Shown here: positions 17,994 to 26,124 of the stretch, piece after piece
How positions within the stretch are numbered: position 1 is the stretch's first letter
Layout of the letters: each line of letters starts with the position of its first letter
Assembly: GCA_903822175.1 (NCBI GenBank)
Contig: CAIJOB010000018.1
Location: 43,903 to 107,902, forward strand
Source of the DNA: an uncultured Alphaproteobacteria bacterium
GTDB lineage: Bacteria; Pseudomonadota; Alphaproteobacteria; Caulobacterales; Caulobacteraceae
DNA: 64,000 bases
Direction of reading: 5' to 3'
The notes under the pieces: generated by a model
Databases searched by the model: none
Seen by the model: the letters and a program-made list of their open reading frames with translations, nothing else
What the model was told of the DNA's origin: nothing
Position numbers and translations under genes: made by a program

Positions 17994-19082
17994 ATGGCCG
18001 TTCTGAGCGAAGAACAGAGCATGCTGCGCGACGCAGCCAAGAGCTGGGTGCAGGAAAAGTCCCCGGTCACCGCCTTCCGCAAGATGCGCGATTCCGGCGC
18101 GGAGCTCGGCTACGACGCCGCCGCCTGGAACGAGATGGCGGAGATGGGCTGGGCCGGCGTGATCATCCCGGAGGAATATGGCGGCTCCAACTTCGGCTAC
18201 CTGAGCCTGGGCCTGGTCCTCGAAGAACTCGGCCGCACGCTGACCGCCTCGCCGCTGCTGTCGTCAGGCCTGGCCGCGGCCAGCGCGCTGATCCTGGGCG
18301 GGTCGGACGCGCAGAAGTCGGAATGGCTGCCGAAGATCGCCGAGGGCCCGGCCGTCGGCGCGCTCGCCATCGACGAAGGCGCGCACCACAACCCGGCCAA
18401 GGTCGAAGCCACGGTCTCCGGCGGCAAGCTGACCGGCAAGAAGAGCTTCGTGCTGGAAGGCATGGCGGCCAACGTGCTGATCGTTTCGGCCAAGGGCCCC
18501 GATGGCATCGGCCTCTACGTGGTCAAGGCCGATGACGCCGGCGTCACCCGCACCCGCCTGCACCTGGCCGACAGCCGCGGCGCCGCCAACATCGAGTTCA
18601 AGGGCGCGGCCGCCGAGCCGCTCTCCGGCGGCGCGGACCTGATCGACAAGGTCCTCGACCGCGCCCGCGCCGGCGTCGCCGCCGAGATGCTGGGAAGCGC
18701 CCTGCAGGCCTTCGAGACCACGCTCGACTACCTCAAGGTCCGCGTGCAGTTCGGCCAGGTCATCGGCTCCTTCCAGGCCCTGCAGCACCGCGCGGCCAAG
18801 ATGTTCACCGACCTGGAACTGTCGCGCTCGGCCGTCGAAGCCGCCCTCGCCGCCATCGACGCCGACAGCCCCGACGTGCCGGAGCTGGTCTCGCTGGCGA
18901 AGGCCAAGATGGGCGACACCTTCCATCTGGTCTCCAACGAGATGGTCCAGATGCACGGCGGCATCGGCATGACCGACGCCCACGACGCCGGGTTCTATCT
19001 GAAGCGCGCCCGCGCCGCCGAAGCGGCGTTTGGGAACCAGGCGTTCCATCGGGACCGCTACGCGAAGATCCAGGGGTATTGA
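17994..19082 (+). CDS. short acyl-CoA dehydrogenase, possible partner subunit
   Basis: A 362-residue, divergent acyl-CoA dehydrogenase closing the cluster. It has the N-terminal helical domain (LSEEQSMLRDAAKSWV), GVIIPEEYGG and C-terminal MHGGIGMTDAHD. The helix that carries the candidate base in the five paralogs reads LDRARAGVAAEML here, without the glutamate. Heteromeric acyl-CoA dehydrogenases in actinobacterial steroid catabolism pair a catalytic and a non-catalytic subunit encoded side by side. This gene could be the shared partner of the five larger ones, but that is inference. An AGAGGAAATTGAC leader precedes the ATG. Confidence 0.9.
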   Translation: MAVLSEEQSMLRDAAKSWVQEKSPVTAFRKMRDSGAELGYDAAAWNEMAEMGWAGVIIPEEYGGSNFGYLSLGLVLEELGRTLTASPLLSSGLAAASALILGGSDAQKSEWLPKIAEGPAVGALAIDEGAHHNPAKVEATVSGGKLTGKKSFVLEGMAANVLIVSAKGPDGIGLYVVKADDAGVTRTRLHLADSRGAANIEFKGAAAEPLSGGADLIDKVLDRARAGVAAEMLGSALQAFETTLDYLKVRVQFGQVIGSFQALQHRAAKMFTDLELSRSAVEAALAAIDADSPDVPELVSLAKAKMGDTFHLVSNEMVQMHGGIGMTDAHDAGFYLKRARAAEAAFGNQAFHRDRYAKIQGY

Positions 19083-19089
19083 GGCCTGG

Positions 19090-19165
19090 GCCGCGCCTGC
19101 GGGCGCGGCTTGGTTGTGAGTTTAGGAAGCCCCGCTGGCGGTCACGTCGGTGGGGTTTTTCTTTG
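19090..19165 (+). terminator. tandem hairpins ending the acyl-CoA dehydrogenase cluster
   Basis: A perfect 8-bp hairpin (GCCGCGCC-TGCG-GGCGCGGC, 19090-19109) is followed by a second imperfect hairpin whose GCCCCGC and GGTGGGG arms run into TTTTTCTTT at 19156-19164. The second has the form of a Rho-independent terminator for the plus-strand cluster. Confidence 0.55.
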
Positions 19166-19183
19166 CGATGGGGCTCCGTTTCC

Positions 19184-19852
19184 CTAGCCGGTGCTCGACG
19201 AGGACATCGCAACGGGCTGTGGCGCTACGTTCAGACGCTTCCGGCCGACTATAACGAAGGCATCTATCGCGTCGGCCAGAGCAGCGCTGGCCTCATTGAG
19301 GCTCTTCACTCTCTTCCTGACATGCTCGTGCTGGAGATACTCATCCTCACCGCCGGGAACCGCGGTCTGCATTGTTCGATCGCCGATGGGCCACGTGTTC
19401 ATCGCGATCAGATGGGCGAATGCAACAAGTTGAGCGAGAAGCGGTTCAAATTTGGTCTTCAGGACCAGGTCATCGAAGACGTAGGCCGCTCCCTCCCATT
19501 TGTGATCGATCTCAAACACCGGCGTCGCGCGTCGGTCGCGGAAAGAGCCGCCAAAATCGTGTCGTCTCAGCCAAGTGATCCAGTCGGGGGAAATCAGCCG
19601 CTGAAACGAGGCGAACAACGCCACGTCATGTGCTGACGGCTTCTGCTCGGGAAATATCGAGACGAACCAGGTTGCCGCGGCAACGATGAAGGCAAACAAC
19701 TTGTCGGGCTCAAGATGCCAATTGTTCTTCGGCCAGAGTAAGATCGCCAGAGCGATGAGGGACGCCGAGCTCGTCGCTAATCGTCCAATTGCTGTCTGCA
19801 ATGTGCGCGTGGATGCGCTCCACGCGCGCGCAACTCCTGGGACGAACTGCAA
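19184..19852 (-). CDS. hypothetical membrane protein, accessory-like
   Basis: A 222-residue protein with two N-terminal hydrophobic segments (SASLIALAILLW and KLFAFIVAAATWFVSIF, residues 28-66) followed by a soluble region with no recognised motif. Base composition is visibly lower in GC than the flanks, and codon use is less biased, suggesting horizontal acquisition. It lies antisense to the dehydrogenase cluster, alone, between its terminator and a PEPxxWA gene. The start is uncertain; the ATG at 19852 gives the longest form. Function unknown. Confidence 0.6.
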   Translation of the reverse strand: MQFVPGVARAWSASTRTLQTAIGRLATSSASLIALAILLWPKNNWHLEPDKLFAFIVAAATWFVSIFPEQKPSAHDVALFASFQRLISPDWITWLRRHDFGGSFRDRRATPVFEIDHKWEGAAYVFDDLVLKTKFEPLLAQLVAFAHLIAMNTWPIGDRTMQTAVPGGEDEYLQHEHVRKRVKSLNEASAALADAIDAFVIVGRKRLNVAPQPVAMSSSSTG

Positions 19853-20104
19853 AGTGAATGCTCCCCGGGCGATCTTGGCGATGGACGGCGATAGTAGCCA
19901 TTGGGATCCTGCCGGCTCACCCGCGCTCCGTGGACTGCCTGTCCCGGGCCCAAGGTTCGCACATCAGGCTTTACACACCGTTGGGGCGGGGCGGGCGGCC
20001 GGATTCCCCTCCTGGGGGAACTCGCTGGTTATGCGAATAACTCTCCTCTATTTACATATCGGTAATGTTTGGCCCTGGGGGCCTAAGGTTCAGGAGAGCT
20101 CAAT

Positions 20105-20623
20105 ATGCGCAGCATGATTGTGGCGATGGCGGCGGGCGCGGCCTTGCTGACGGTGGCCGGTGCGGCGGCGGCGGCCCAGCCGCTCTACGAGAACCCGGGC
20201 GACATCTCGGCTTACGTCAACGACTGGGCGGTCAGCCCGCAATTCACCAACTACGCCTTCGACTCCGGCACGCTTGCGTTCGTCGGGAGCTGGGAAGTCG
20301 ATGACGGCCCGAGCTGGACGACGGTCCCGACCGCCTATTCCGGCCTGACGGCCGCGGTGCAACTGTTCGGCGGCTCGACCGCCGACTACTTCATCTCCAC
20401 CGCCGACAACACCTCGGCCGACATCAACCACCTGGCTTGGGTCAGCACCTGGGGCGGCGCCTGCGGCGGCGATTTCCCCTGCGGCACACAGGTGGCGGAA
20501 GGCTTCGTGCACGGCACCGGCGGCGGCGTTCCCGAGCCGGCGGCCTGGGGCCTGATGATCATGGGCTTCGGCGGCATCGGCGCGGCCCTGCGCCGCCGCC
20601 GCGGCGTGGCGACCTTCGCATAG
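20105..20623 (+). CDS. PEPxxWA-CTERM sorting domain protein 1
   Basis: A 172-residue exported protein with a Sec signal peptide (residues 1-24), a beta-rich Asn/Ser/Thr/Gly-rich body and a C-terminal sorting signal: VPEPAAWGLMIMGFGGIG then a hydrophobic helix and RRRR. PEPxxWA-CTERM tails are processed by an exosortase-type system in alphaproteobacteria and mark surface or matrix proteins. An AGGAG ribosome-binding site precedes the ATG. A strong terminator follows. The ligand or role of the body is unknown; a second such protein is encoded at 60639. Confidence 0.88.
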   Translation: MRSMIVAMAAGAALLTVAGAAAAAQPLYENPGDISAYVNDWAVSPQFTNYAFDSGTLAFVGSWEVDDGPSWTTVPTAYSGLTAAVQLFGGSTADYFISTADNTSADINHLAWVSTWGGACGGDFPCGTQVAEGFVHGTGGGVPEPAAWGLMIMGFGGIGAALRRRRGVATFA

Positions 20624-20680
20624 GTTTTCGGTCGCGGGAGCGCGCGAGCGCCCCTGATGCGGACCTGATCTCAAGGATAA

Positions 20681-20716
20681 CCCCTCCGAGGCCCTGGCTT
20701 CGGAGGGGTTTTCTTT
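20681..20716. terminator. Rho-independent terminator between convergent genes
   Basis: The stem CCCCTCCGA (20681-20689) pairs with TCGGAGGGG (20700-20708) around a 10-base loop and is followed by TTTTCTTTT on the plus strand. It ends the PEPxxWA gene; the minus-strand gene ending at 20733 may use the same stem. Confidence 0.8.
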
Positions 20717-20732
20717 TGCGCGAGGCCGGCGG

Positions 20733-20942
20733 TTATTTCTTCTTGTCAGCCTTTGCGTCAGTCTTCGCGTCCGCCGTTGTGTCCTTGGAACCGTCAGCGG
20801 CGGGCTTGGCCTTCTTCTTGTGATGCACCTTGGCCTTTTCCGGCGGGTTCGGAATGGGTTGCATGGTGCCCGACTGGGCGAGCGCGGCGCTCGCCATGAA
20901 GGCCGTGGCCACCAGCGCCAGGCCGAATGTCTTGAGTTTCAT
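20733..20942 (-). CDS. small secreted Lys/Ala-rich protein
   Basis: A 69-residue protein with a clear Sec signal peptide (MKLKTFGLALVATAFMASAALA, cleavage near residue 22). The basic, low-complexity mature part is rich in Lys, Ala, Asp and Pro (KVHHKKKAKPAAD, DAKTDAKADKKK). The ATG at 20942 follows GGGAGG and is preferred to the long upstream extension, which has no protein-like character. It may bind anionic envelope polymers, but no family is recognised. Confidence 0.75.
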   Translation of the reverse strand: MKLKTFGLALVATAFMASAALAQSGTMQPIPNPPEKAKVHHKKKAKPAADGSKDTTADAKTDAKADKKK

Positions 20943-21093
20943 TTCAGAAGCCTCCCAATTTCGCCCGTTCTTGGCGCGGTCCGGTCTGCGACTCAGCGCC
21001 GGACTCGCCGCCGAACACGGTAATCCTAAGTGCGGCGGCTGTGGAGATGGCTGAGCCTTGGTGTCGCGGAGCCTTGGTCTATAAGTCGGGTCC

Positions 21094-21588
21094 ATGACTC
21101 GCCGCCTGCCCCTGTTCGTCTCCGGTCTCGCCCTTGGGCTGAGCCTGGCCTTCGCCGCCGGCGCCCAGAGCCGCGACCTGCCCAGCGAGACCGTCTCGCT
21201 CCCCGGCATCCGTTACCAGGTGCTGGCGGCGGGCCCGGCGGGCGGCGCGCACCCCACCCGGGCCGACAGCGTGACCATGCGCTACATCGGGCGCCTGGAG
21301 GGCGGCGAGATCTTCTCCACCTCGCCCGCCGATGGGGCCGGAGTCTCGACCTTCGCGGTCAACGGGGTGATCCCGGGGATGAGCGCGGCGCTGCAGCTGA
21401 TGCGGCCCGGCGACCACTGGCGGATAACCATGCCGCCCTACCTGGCCTATGGTCCGGGCCGGCCGTTCAACACGCCCGCGCCCGCCGGCGCCGCGGGCCA
21501 GGCGATCCAGAAGCGCGGCATCCCGCCGCAGGCGACGCTGATCTTCGATGTCGAGCTGGTCTCAATCGCCTCGCCCAAGGCGCCTTAG
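21094..21588 (+). CDS. FKBP-type peptidyl-prolyl cis-trans isomerase, periplasmic
   Basis: A 164-residue protein with a signal peptide (residues 1-24) and one FKBP domain: DSVTMRYIGRLEGGEIFSTS, VNGVIPGMSAALQLMRPGDHW, YLAYGPG and IPPQATLIFDVELVSI. It should catalyse proline isomerisation during folding of exported proteins in the periplasm. An insertion with Pro/Ala around PFNTPAPAGAAGQA sits before the final strand. It appears to be a single-gene unit. Confidence 0.9.
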   Translation: MTRRLPLFVSGLALGLSLAFAAGAQSRDLPSETVSLPGIRYQVLAAGPAGGAHPTRADSVTMRYIGRLEGGEIFSTSPADGAGVSTFAVNGVIPGMSAALQLMRPGDHWRITMPPYLAYGPGRPFNTPAPAGAAGQAIQKRGIPPQATLIFDVELVSIASPKAP

Positions 21589-21753
21589 GGCGTTACCGGC
21601 CGGAAATCGTTGAGTTACCATGCGTAACGTTGAACCCTTGCGCGGCGCGCGCGGACGTGGCCCCTTATTCACAGACGCTGTCAGGCGCGAGTCATCGGAC
21701 CTTGCGCGCCTATCGGAGCGGGCGCGGGGCGACGTGGCGTGAGCGGGGGATTG

Positions 21754-21945
21754 ATGGAACCACCTCCTGGCCAATCGCGGGGCGACCCCCGGGATCAGCC
21801 CACAGGCGGGGAACACCGGCCGGCCAAGCGGTCGAGCCGAGTCCTGGGCCTGTTGGCGGCCGTGGGGTTCTCGCTGGCCATGTGGGTGTTCATCGCCATG
21901 GCGGTCCTGGGCCTGGTCCTGAAGATCGTCGGCTCGAGAGGCTAA
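21754..21945 (+). CDS. small single-helix membrane protein
   Basis: About 63 residues from the ATG at 21754; an in-frame GTG at 21739 would add five. A disordered charged N-terminal half (PPGQSRGDPRDQPTGGEHRP) is followed by one hydrophobic segment (VLGLLAAVGFSLAMWVFIAMAVLGLVLKIV). Function unknown; it resembles many uncharacterised alphaproteobacterial tail-anchored small proteins. Confidence 0.55.
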   Translation: MEPPPGQSRGDPRDQPTGGEHRPAKRSSRVLGLLAAVGFSLAMWVFIAMAVLGLVLKIVGSRG

Positions 21946-21979
21946 GGTTCTTAAGAGCGGAACCGTGTAGGGTTGCGCC

Positions 21980-22180
21980 ATGGCCGACCTGACCGACGCG
22001 CAACTGAACGCCCTGCAGAACCTGGCGAAGAAGAAGCTGGGCGGGGAAACGCCGTTCATCAACATTTCCGCGGCCCGGGCACTGGTCGAGCTGGGTCTGG
22101 CCGAGCGCAGCCGTGAGGGCTGGGACATCACCGCCGAAGGCTCGTCCGTCCTGGCGAAACTGGCCGGTCCGCCTCGCTGA
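21980..22180 (+). CDS. small hypothetical protein, winged-helix-like
   Basis: A 66-residue soluble protein (TDAQLNALQNLAKKKLGG, ARALVELGLAERSREGWDITAEGSSVLAKL). The C-terminal pattern of a helix, a LGL turn and ITAEG resembles the wing region of small winged-helix domains, so nucleic-acid binding is possible but unproved. It begins 34 bp after the small membrane protein and may be co-transcribed with it. Confidence 0.65.
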   Translation: MADLTDAQLNALQNLAKKKLGGETPFINISAARALVELGLAERSREGWDITAEGSSVLAKLAGPPR

Positions 22181-22263
22181 ACGCGTTACGGCACAGCTCT
22201 TGAAACAATTCTCCGCGGTGAGCCGTAACAGAACAGTCGGCTCCGTTAACGCTGGAGACACCC

Positions 22264-22455
22264 ATGGCCTTTGCCGCAGTTGTCGCGCGTACCAGCCCTT
22301 CGGGGATGGAGTATCTCGTCCACAATAAGGGCCGGACGGAATGGGCGGCGAACGCCGACCGCGCCGACCGCTTTCAGACGTTCCGCGACGCGACCCGGGA
22401 GGCCCTGCGCCTGCCGAGCACGATGCGCGCCTACGCCCTGCCCGCCGAGGGCTGA
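22264..22455 (+). CDS. small hypothetical protein
   Basis: A 63-residue soluble protein of unknown function (SGMEYLVHNKGRTEWAANADRADRFQTFRDATREALRLPS). It begins at an ATG after CTGGAGACACCC and shows normal coding character. Short Caulobacterales-restricted proteins of this type are common; no motif is recognised. Confidence 0.6.
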   Translation: MAFAAVVARTSPSGMEYLVHNKGRTEWAANADRADRFQTFRDATREALRLPSTMRAYALPAEG

Positions 22456-22559
22456 GGCGACCAGCAGGCTGGCGGCGCTTTTGCGTTTGCCGCCACGCCC
22501 GCAGATAGGTGAGGATCGCCCCACGCCGCCCGCTTAGAGGCGCGCGAAGGAAACGATCC

Positions 22560-23591
22560 ATGGCCGAGCCGATTCTGGACCCTGATCTGCCGATCGTGGA
22601 TCCGCACCACCACCTGTGGGATCAGCGGAATTACGCCACACCGACGGTTGCCGAGCACCCGTTCATGACGGCGATCGCCGACGCACGGCGTTATCTGCTG
22701 CACGAACTGCTGGCCGACACCGGCAGCGGCCACAACGTCCGCGCCACGGTCTTCGTGGAGTGCGGCGCCATGTACCGCGCCGACGGCCCGGTCGAGCTTA
22801 GGCCGGTCGGCGAGACGGAGTTCGTCAATGGCGTCGCGGCGATGAGCGCGTCGGGCCTCTATGGCGAGACCCGCGCCTGCGCCGGCATCGTCTCCAAGGC
22901 GGACCTGTTGCTCGGCGACGCGGTCAAGCCGGTGCTGGAAGCGCATATCAAGGCCGGCGGCGGGCGCTTCCGCGGCATCCGCAACTCCGCCTCCCACAAC
23001 GACGACAAGGAGGTGCTGGGGCCGCTGAACCGCGTCGAGGCCGGGCTCTATCTCGACGCGACCTTCCGCAAGGGCTTCGCGCAGCTGGCGCCGCTGGGCC
23101 TGACCTTCGACGCCTGGCTGCTGGAGCCGCAACTGCCCGACCTGATCGATCTGGCGCGCGCCTTCCCCGACCAGACCATCGTGCTCGACCACGTCGGCAC
23201 GCCGCTTGGCCGGGCGAGCTATGCCGGGCGGCTCGACGAGCGCTTCGGGATCTGGCGCGACAACATCCGCGAGCTCGCCAAGTCGCCGAAGGTGGTGGTC
23301 AAGCTGGGGGGCCTGGCCATGGCCTTCTGCAACTTCCCCTCGTTCCTGTCCGAGCCGCGCGCGCCGTCGGAGCAGCTGGCCCGCGAATGGGCGCCCTATA
23401 TCGAGACCTGCATCGAGGCCTTTGGCCCTGAGCGCTGCATGTTCGAGAGCAACTTCCCGGTCGACATGGGCGCCTGCACCTACCCGGTCCTGTGGAACGC
23501 CTTCAAGCGCATCGCCCAGGGCTATTCGGCCGACGAAAAGGCGGCGTTGTTCGCAGGGACCGCGACCAAGGTCTACCGGCTGGCCTATTGA
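22560..23591 (+). CDS. amidohydrolase_2 family metal-dependent hydrolase
   Basis: A 343-residue TIM-barrel amidohydrolase of the amidohydrolase_2 group (relatives include 2-pyrone-4,6-dicarboxylate hydrolase and L-rhamnono-lactonase). It has the N-terminal metal site IVDPHHHLWD, FVECGAMYRADG, FRGIRNSASHN, IVLDHVGTPLG and the late FESNFPVDMGAC. ATG at 22560 follows AAGGAAACG, which beats the in-frame start at 22509. The substrate is probably a lactone or cyclic carboxylate but is not defined by the sequence. It stands alone before the two-component pair. Confidence 0.85.
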   Translation: MAEPILDPDLPIVDPHHHLWDQRNYATPTVAEHPFMTAIADARRYLLHELLADTGSGHNVRATVFVECGAMYRADGPVELRPVGETEFVNGVAAMSASGLYGETRACAGIVSKADLLLGDAVKPVLEAHIKAGGGRFRGIRNSASHNDDKEVLGPLNRVEAGLYLDATFRKGFAQLAPLGLTFDAWLLEPQLPDLIDLARAFPDQTIVLDHVGTPLGRASYAGRLDERFGIWRDNIRELAKSPKVVVKLGGLAMAFCNFPSFLSEPRAPSEQLAREWAPYIETCIEAFGPERCMFESNFPVDMGACTYPVLWNAFKRIAQGYSADEKAALFAGTATKVYRLAY

Positions 23592-23638
23592 ACCCGCGCG
23601 TTCCGGCGCGCCCGACGGCGAATTCGGGTCACCGAACA

Positions 23639-23668
23639 TGCCTATTTAGGCCATTGCCTATTTAGGCC
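23639..23668 (+). promoter_or_regulatory. duplicated palindromic site upstream of the response regulator
   Basis: The 14-mer TGCCTATTTAGGCC occurs twice, at 23639-23652 and 23655-23668, with 16-bp periodicity. Each copy contains the dyad GCCTA-TT-TAGGC. Two dyads in phase about 50 bp upstream of the response-regulator start suit cooperative binding of a dimeric regulator, possibly the adjacent LuxR-type protein itself. Confidence 0.5.
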
Positions 23669-23714
23669 GATCGCGGAACCCTCGTTGAGCGCGTTCAGGC
23701 AGGTGGGGATTGGC

Positions 23715-24311
23715 ATGGTCACGGCGCTTCTGGTCGACGATCACCCGCTGTTCCGGGACGGCTTCGCCTCCATGCTGAGGCATCACCGGCCGCACTGGAC
23801 GCTGCGCACCGCCAACTCCGCGGCCGAGGCTCTGGCGGCGCTGGACGGCGGCCACCCGGACCTGGCGATCATCGACATCCTGCTGCCCGACGTCGACGGC
23901 TTCGATGCGGCCCGCGCCATCGCCGAGCGGGCGCCGCTGGTCAGCCGGGTGATGATCTCCGGGCGCGAGGACGGCGCCGCGCGCCTGCGCAGCCGCGACT
24001 GTGGCGCGTCGGGTTTCATCTCCAAGAGCTGGGCGCCCGAGCGGATCGTCGAGATGCTGGACGAAGTGCTGGCCGGCGGCGTGGCGTTCGAGGCGCAGGC
24101 CGACGCCCACGCCGCCGAGGGCATCACGGTGCGTCAGCTCGAGGTGCTGACCCTGCTGGCCGACGGCCATTCCAACAAGGCGATCGAGCGGCGGATGAGC
24201 ATCGCGCCGCGCACGGTGCGCGCCCACCTGACCGAGATCTTCCACCTCTTGGAAGTGGACGGCCGGGTGCAGGCCATTTTGAAGGCGCGCCAGCTCGGGC
24301 TCATCGGGTGA
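23715..24311 (+). CDS. NarL/FixJ-type (LuxR-family) response regulator
   Basis: About 198 residues from the ATG at 23715, which follows AGGTGGGG. The receiver domain has LLVDDHPLFRDGF (acidic pocket) and the phospho-acceptor in IIDILLPDVDG (about residue 54). The C-terminal LuxR helix-turn-helix reads TVRQLEVLTLLADGHSNKAIERRMSIAPRTVRAHL. It should bind DNA as a phosphorylated dimer. It overlaps the hybrid kinase start by 4 bases (GTGA), so the two are translationally coupled and likely partners. The duplicated dyad upstream is a candidate autoregulatory target. Confidence 0.9.
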   Translation: MVTALLVDDHPLFRDGFASMLRHHRPHWTLRTANSAAEALAALDGGHPDLAIIDILLPDVDGFDAARAIAERAPLVSRVMISGREDGAARLRSRDCGASGFISKSWAPERIVEMLDEVLAGGVAFEAQADAHAAEGITVRQLEVLTLLADGHSNKAIERRMSIAPRTVRAHLTEIFHLLEVDGRVQAILKARQLGLIG

Positions 24312-26119
24312 CGGCTGAGGCCGCCGCCCCAATGACAGCCACGACGGCCGACCTCAACAGCGGCCTGACCATCGACCCGGTGCGCGCCGAGTGCATCCGC
24401 ACCCTCTTCCAGCAGATCCGCAACAGCTTCGCCGCCGCCGGCGTGGTGACGGTCTACATGTGCGCCACCCAGGCGCCCTTCAATCCCTGGACCGAGATCG
24501 TCGGCTGGCTGGCCGCCCAGATCGCGACCCAGGTTTTCCGCCTGTGGCTGGTGGCCCGCTACCGGCGGATCCCGGCCGACGACGACGGCAGGCGGCTGGA
24601 GCAGGCGGCCCGGCTTAACACCCTCTACATGCTGATCGCCGGCGGGGTCTGGGGCTCAACCGCCTTCCTGTTCATGGAGACCAGCCAGCCGATCACCGTG
24701 GCGCTGACGCTGTGCGGCCTCTACGGCATCTCCGGCGGCAGTGTGCCGGGCAACGCCTATAACCCCAGCGGCCTCTACGCCTTCGTCGGCGCGATCTTCG
24801 GCCTGGTCATGCTGCGGTTCCTGCTGATCGGGCAATATGTCTATGACGTCCTGGGCCTGGCCTCGATCGGCTATTCGGCGATCCTGTTCGGGTTTTGCCG
24901 GGTGCAGAACCGCGAGCTGAAGGAAGGCTTCGCGATCCGCTTCGAGAACCGCCGCCTGCTGGCCGCCCTGGAGATCGAGAAGGCCGAGGCCGAGGCGGCG
25001 CGGGTCCGCGCCGAGAAGGCGAACCTGGCGAAATCGCAGTTGCTGGCCGCCGCCAGCCACGACCTGCGCCAGCCGCTGCATGCGCTGTCGCTGTTCTCCG
25101 GCTCGCTGCAGTCCCTGGCGCTCGACGACGAGGCCAAGGACGTGGCGTCCCGCATCCAGTCCAACGTCGCGGCGATGGAAAAGCTGTTCAACGGCCTGCT
25201 GGACATCTCGCGCCTGGAGGCCGGGGTGGTGCAGAGCCACCGCGAGCCGGTCAGCTGCCAGGACCTGTTCGACCGGCTGGCCGGCTATTTCGATCCGGTG
25301 GCCGAGCAGCAGGGCCTGGACCTGCGCTTCCGCGACACCCAGCTGTGGGTCGACGCCGACCCGGCGCTCACCGAGCAGATCTGCGTGAACCTGGTGACCA
25401 ATGCGCTGCGCTACACGCGGACCGGCGGGGTGCTGGTGGCGGCCCGGCGGCGCGCAGGTCGTGTCTGCATCGAAGTTTCCGACACCGGCATCGGCATCGC
25501 TCGGGCCGACCAGGCACGGATCTTCGACGAGTTCGTGCAGATCGGAAATCCCGAGCGCGACCGCGGCAAGGGCCTGGGCCTGGGCCTGGCCATCGCCCAG
25601 CGGCTCGCCGCCATCCTGGGGAGCCGCATCGAGATCGCTTCAGCGGAGGGCCGAGGTTCGCGCTTCTCCTTCGCGCTGCCCGCCGCCCAGCCGGCGAAAC
25701 CGGCCAAGACCATGGCCGCGCCCGACCTGGTGCGGGGCCTGCGCGTGCTGCTGGTGGACGATGACGCCATGGTGCGCGAGGGCGCGAGCCTGCTGCTGCG
25801 CCAATGGGGCGTCGAGGTCGCGCTGGCCGAGGATCTGGCCCCGGCGGAAGCGCTGGTCCGCGACAATCCCCCGTTCGACGTCTGCCTCGCCGACTACCGC
25901 CTGCCGGGCGACCGCGATGGCCTGAGCGTCATCGCCACCCTGGCCGCGCTTCCCGGCGCGCCCCGCGCCTTCTGCCTGGTCACCGGCGACATGGCCGCCG
26001 AAGTCCTGGCCGCCGCCGACGCCGCCCGGGTGCCGATCATCCACAAGCCCCTGCACCCGGCCCGCCTGAGGGCGCTGCTGAACCACCTGGCGGCGGGGGC
26101 GCGGCGCGAGGTGGCGTAG
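24308..26119 (+). CDS. hybrid sensor histidine kinase with C-terminal receiver
   Basis: A 603-residue membrane kinase. About six hydrophobic segments (residues 35-200) form an integral-membrane sensor. They are followed by a coiled coil, a HisKA dimerisation domain with phospho-acceptor SHDLRQPLHAL (His about residue 250), and an HATPase domain with NLVTNALRYT, VSDTGIGI and GKGLGLGLAIAQRL. A receiver follows, with LLVDDDAMVREG and the acceptor Asp in CLADYRLPG (about residue 528). The GTG at 24308 overlaps the regulator stop; an ATG at 24332 is also possible. The signal is unknown. Confidence 0.9.
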   Translation: MTAEAAAPMTATTADLNSGLTIDPVRAECIRTLFQQIRNSFAAAGVVTVYMCATQAPFNPWTEIVGWLAAQIATQVFRLWLVARYRRIPADDDGRRLEQAARLNTLYMLIAGGVWGSTAFLFMETSQPITVALTLCGLYGISGGSVPGNAYNPSGLYAFVGAIFGLVMLRFLLIGQYVYDVLGLASIGYSAILFGFCRVQNRELKEGFAIRFENRRLLAALEIEKAEAEAARVRAEKANLAKSQLLAAASHDLRQPLHALSLFSGSLQSLALDDEAKDVASRIQSNVAAMEKLFNGLLDISRLEAGVVQSHREPVSCQDLFDRLAGYFDPVAEQQGLDLRFRDTQLWVDADPALTEQICVNLVTNALRYTRTGGVLVAARRRAGRVCIEVSDTGIGIARADQARIFDEFVQIGNPERDRGKGLGLGLAIAQRLAAILGSRIEIASAEGRGSRFSFALPAAQPAKPAKTMAAPDLVRGLRVLLVDDDAMVREGASLLLRQWGVEVALAEDLAPAEALVRDNPPFDVCLADYRLPGDRDGLSVIATLAALPGAPRAFCLVTGDMAAEVLAAADAARVPIIHKPLHPARLRALLNHLAAGARREVA

Positions 26120-26124
26120 GCGGC

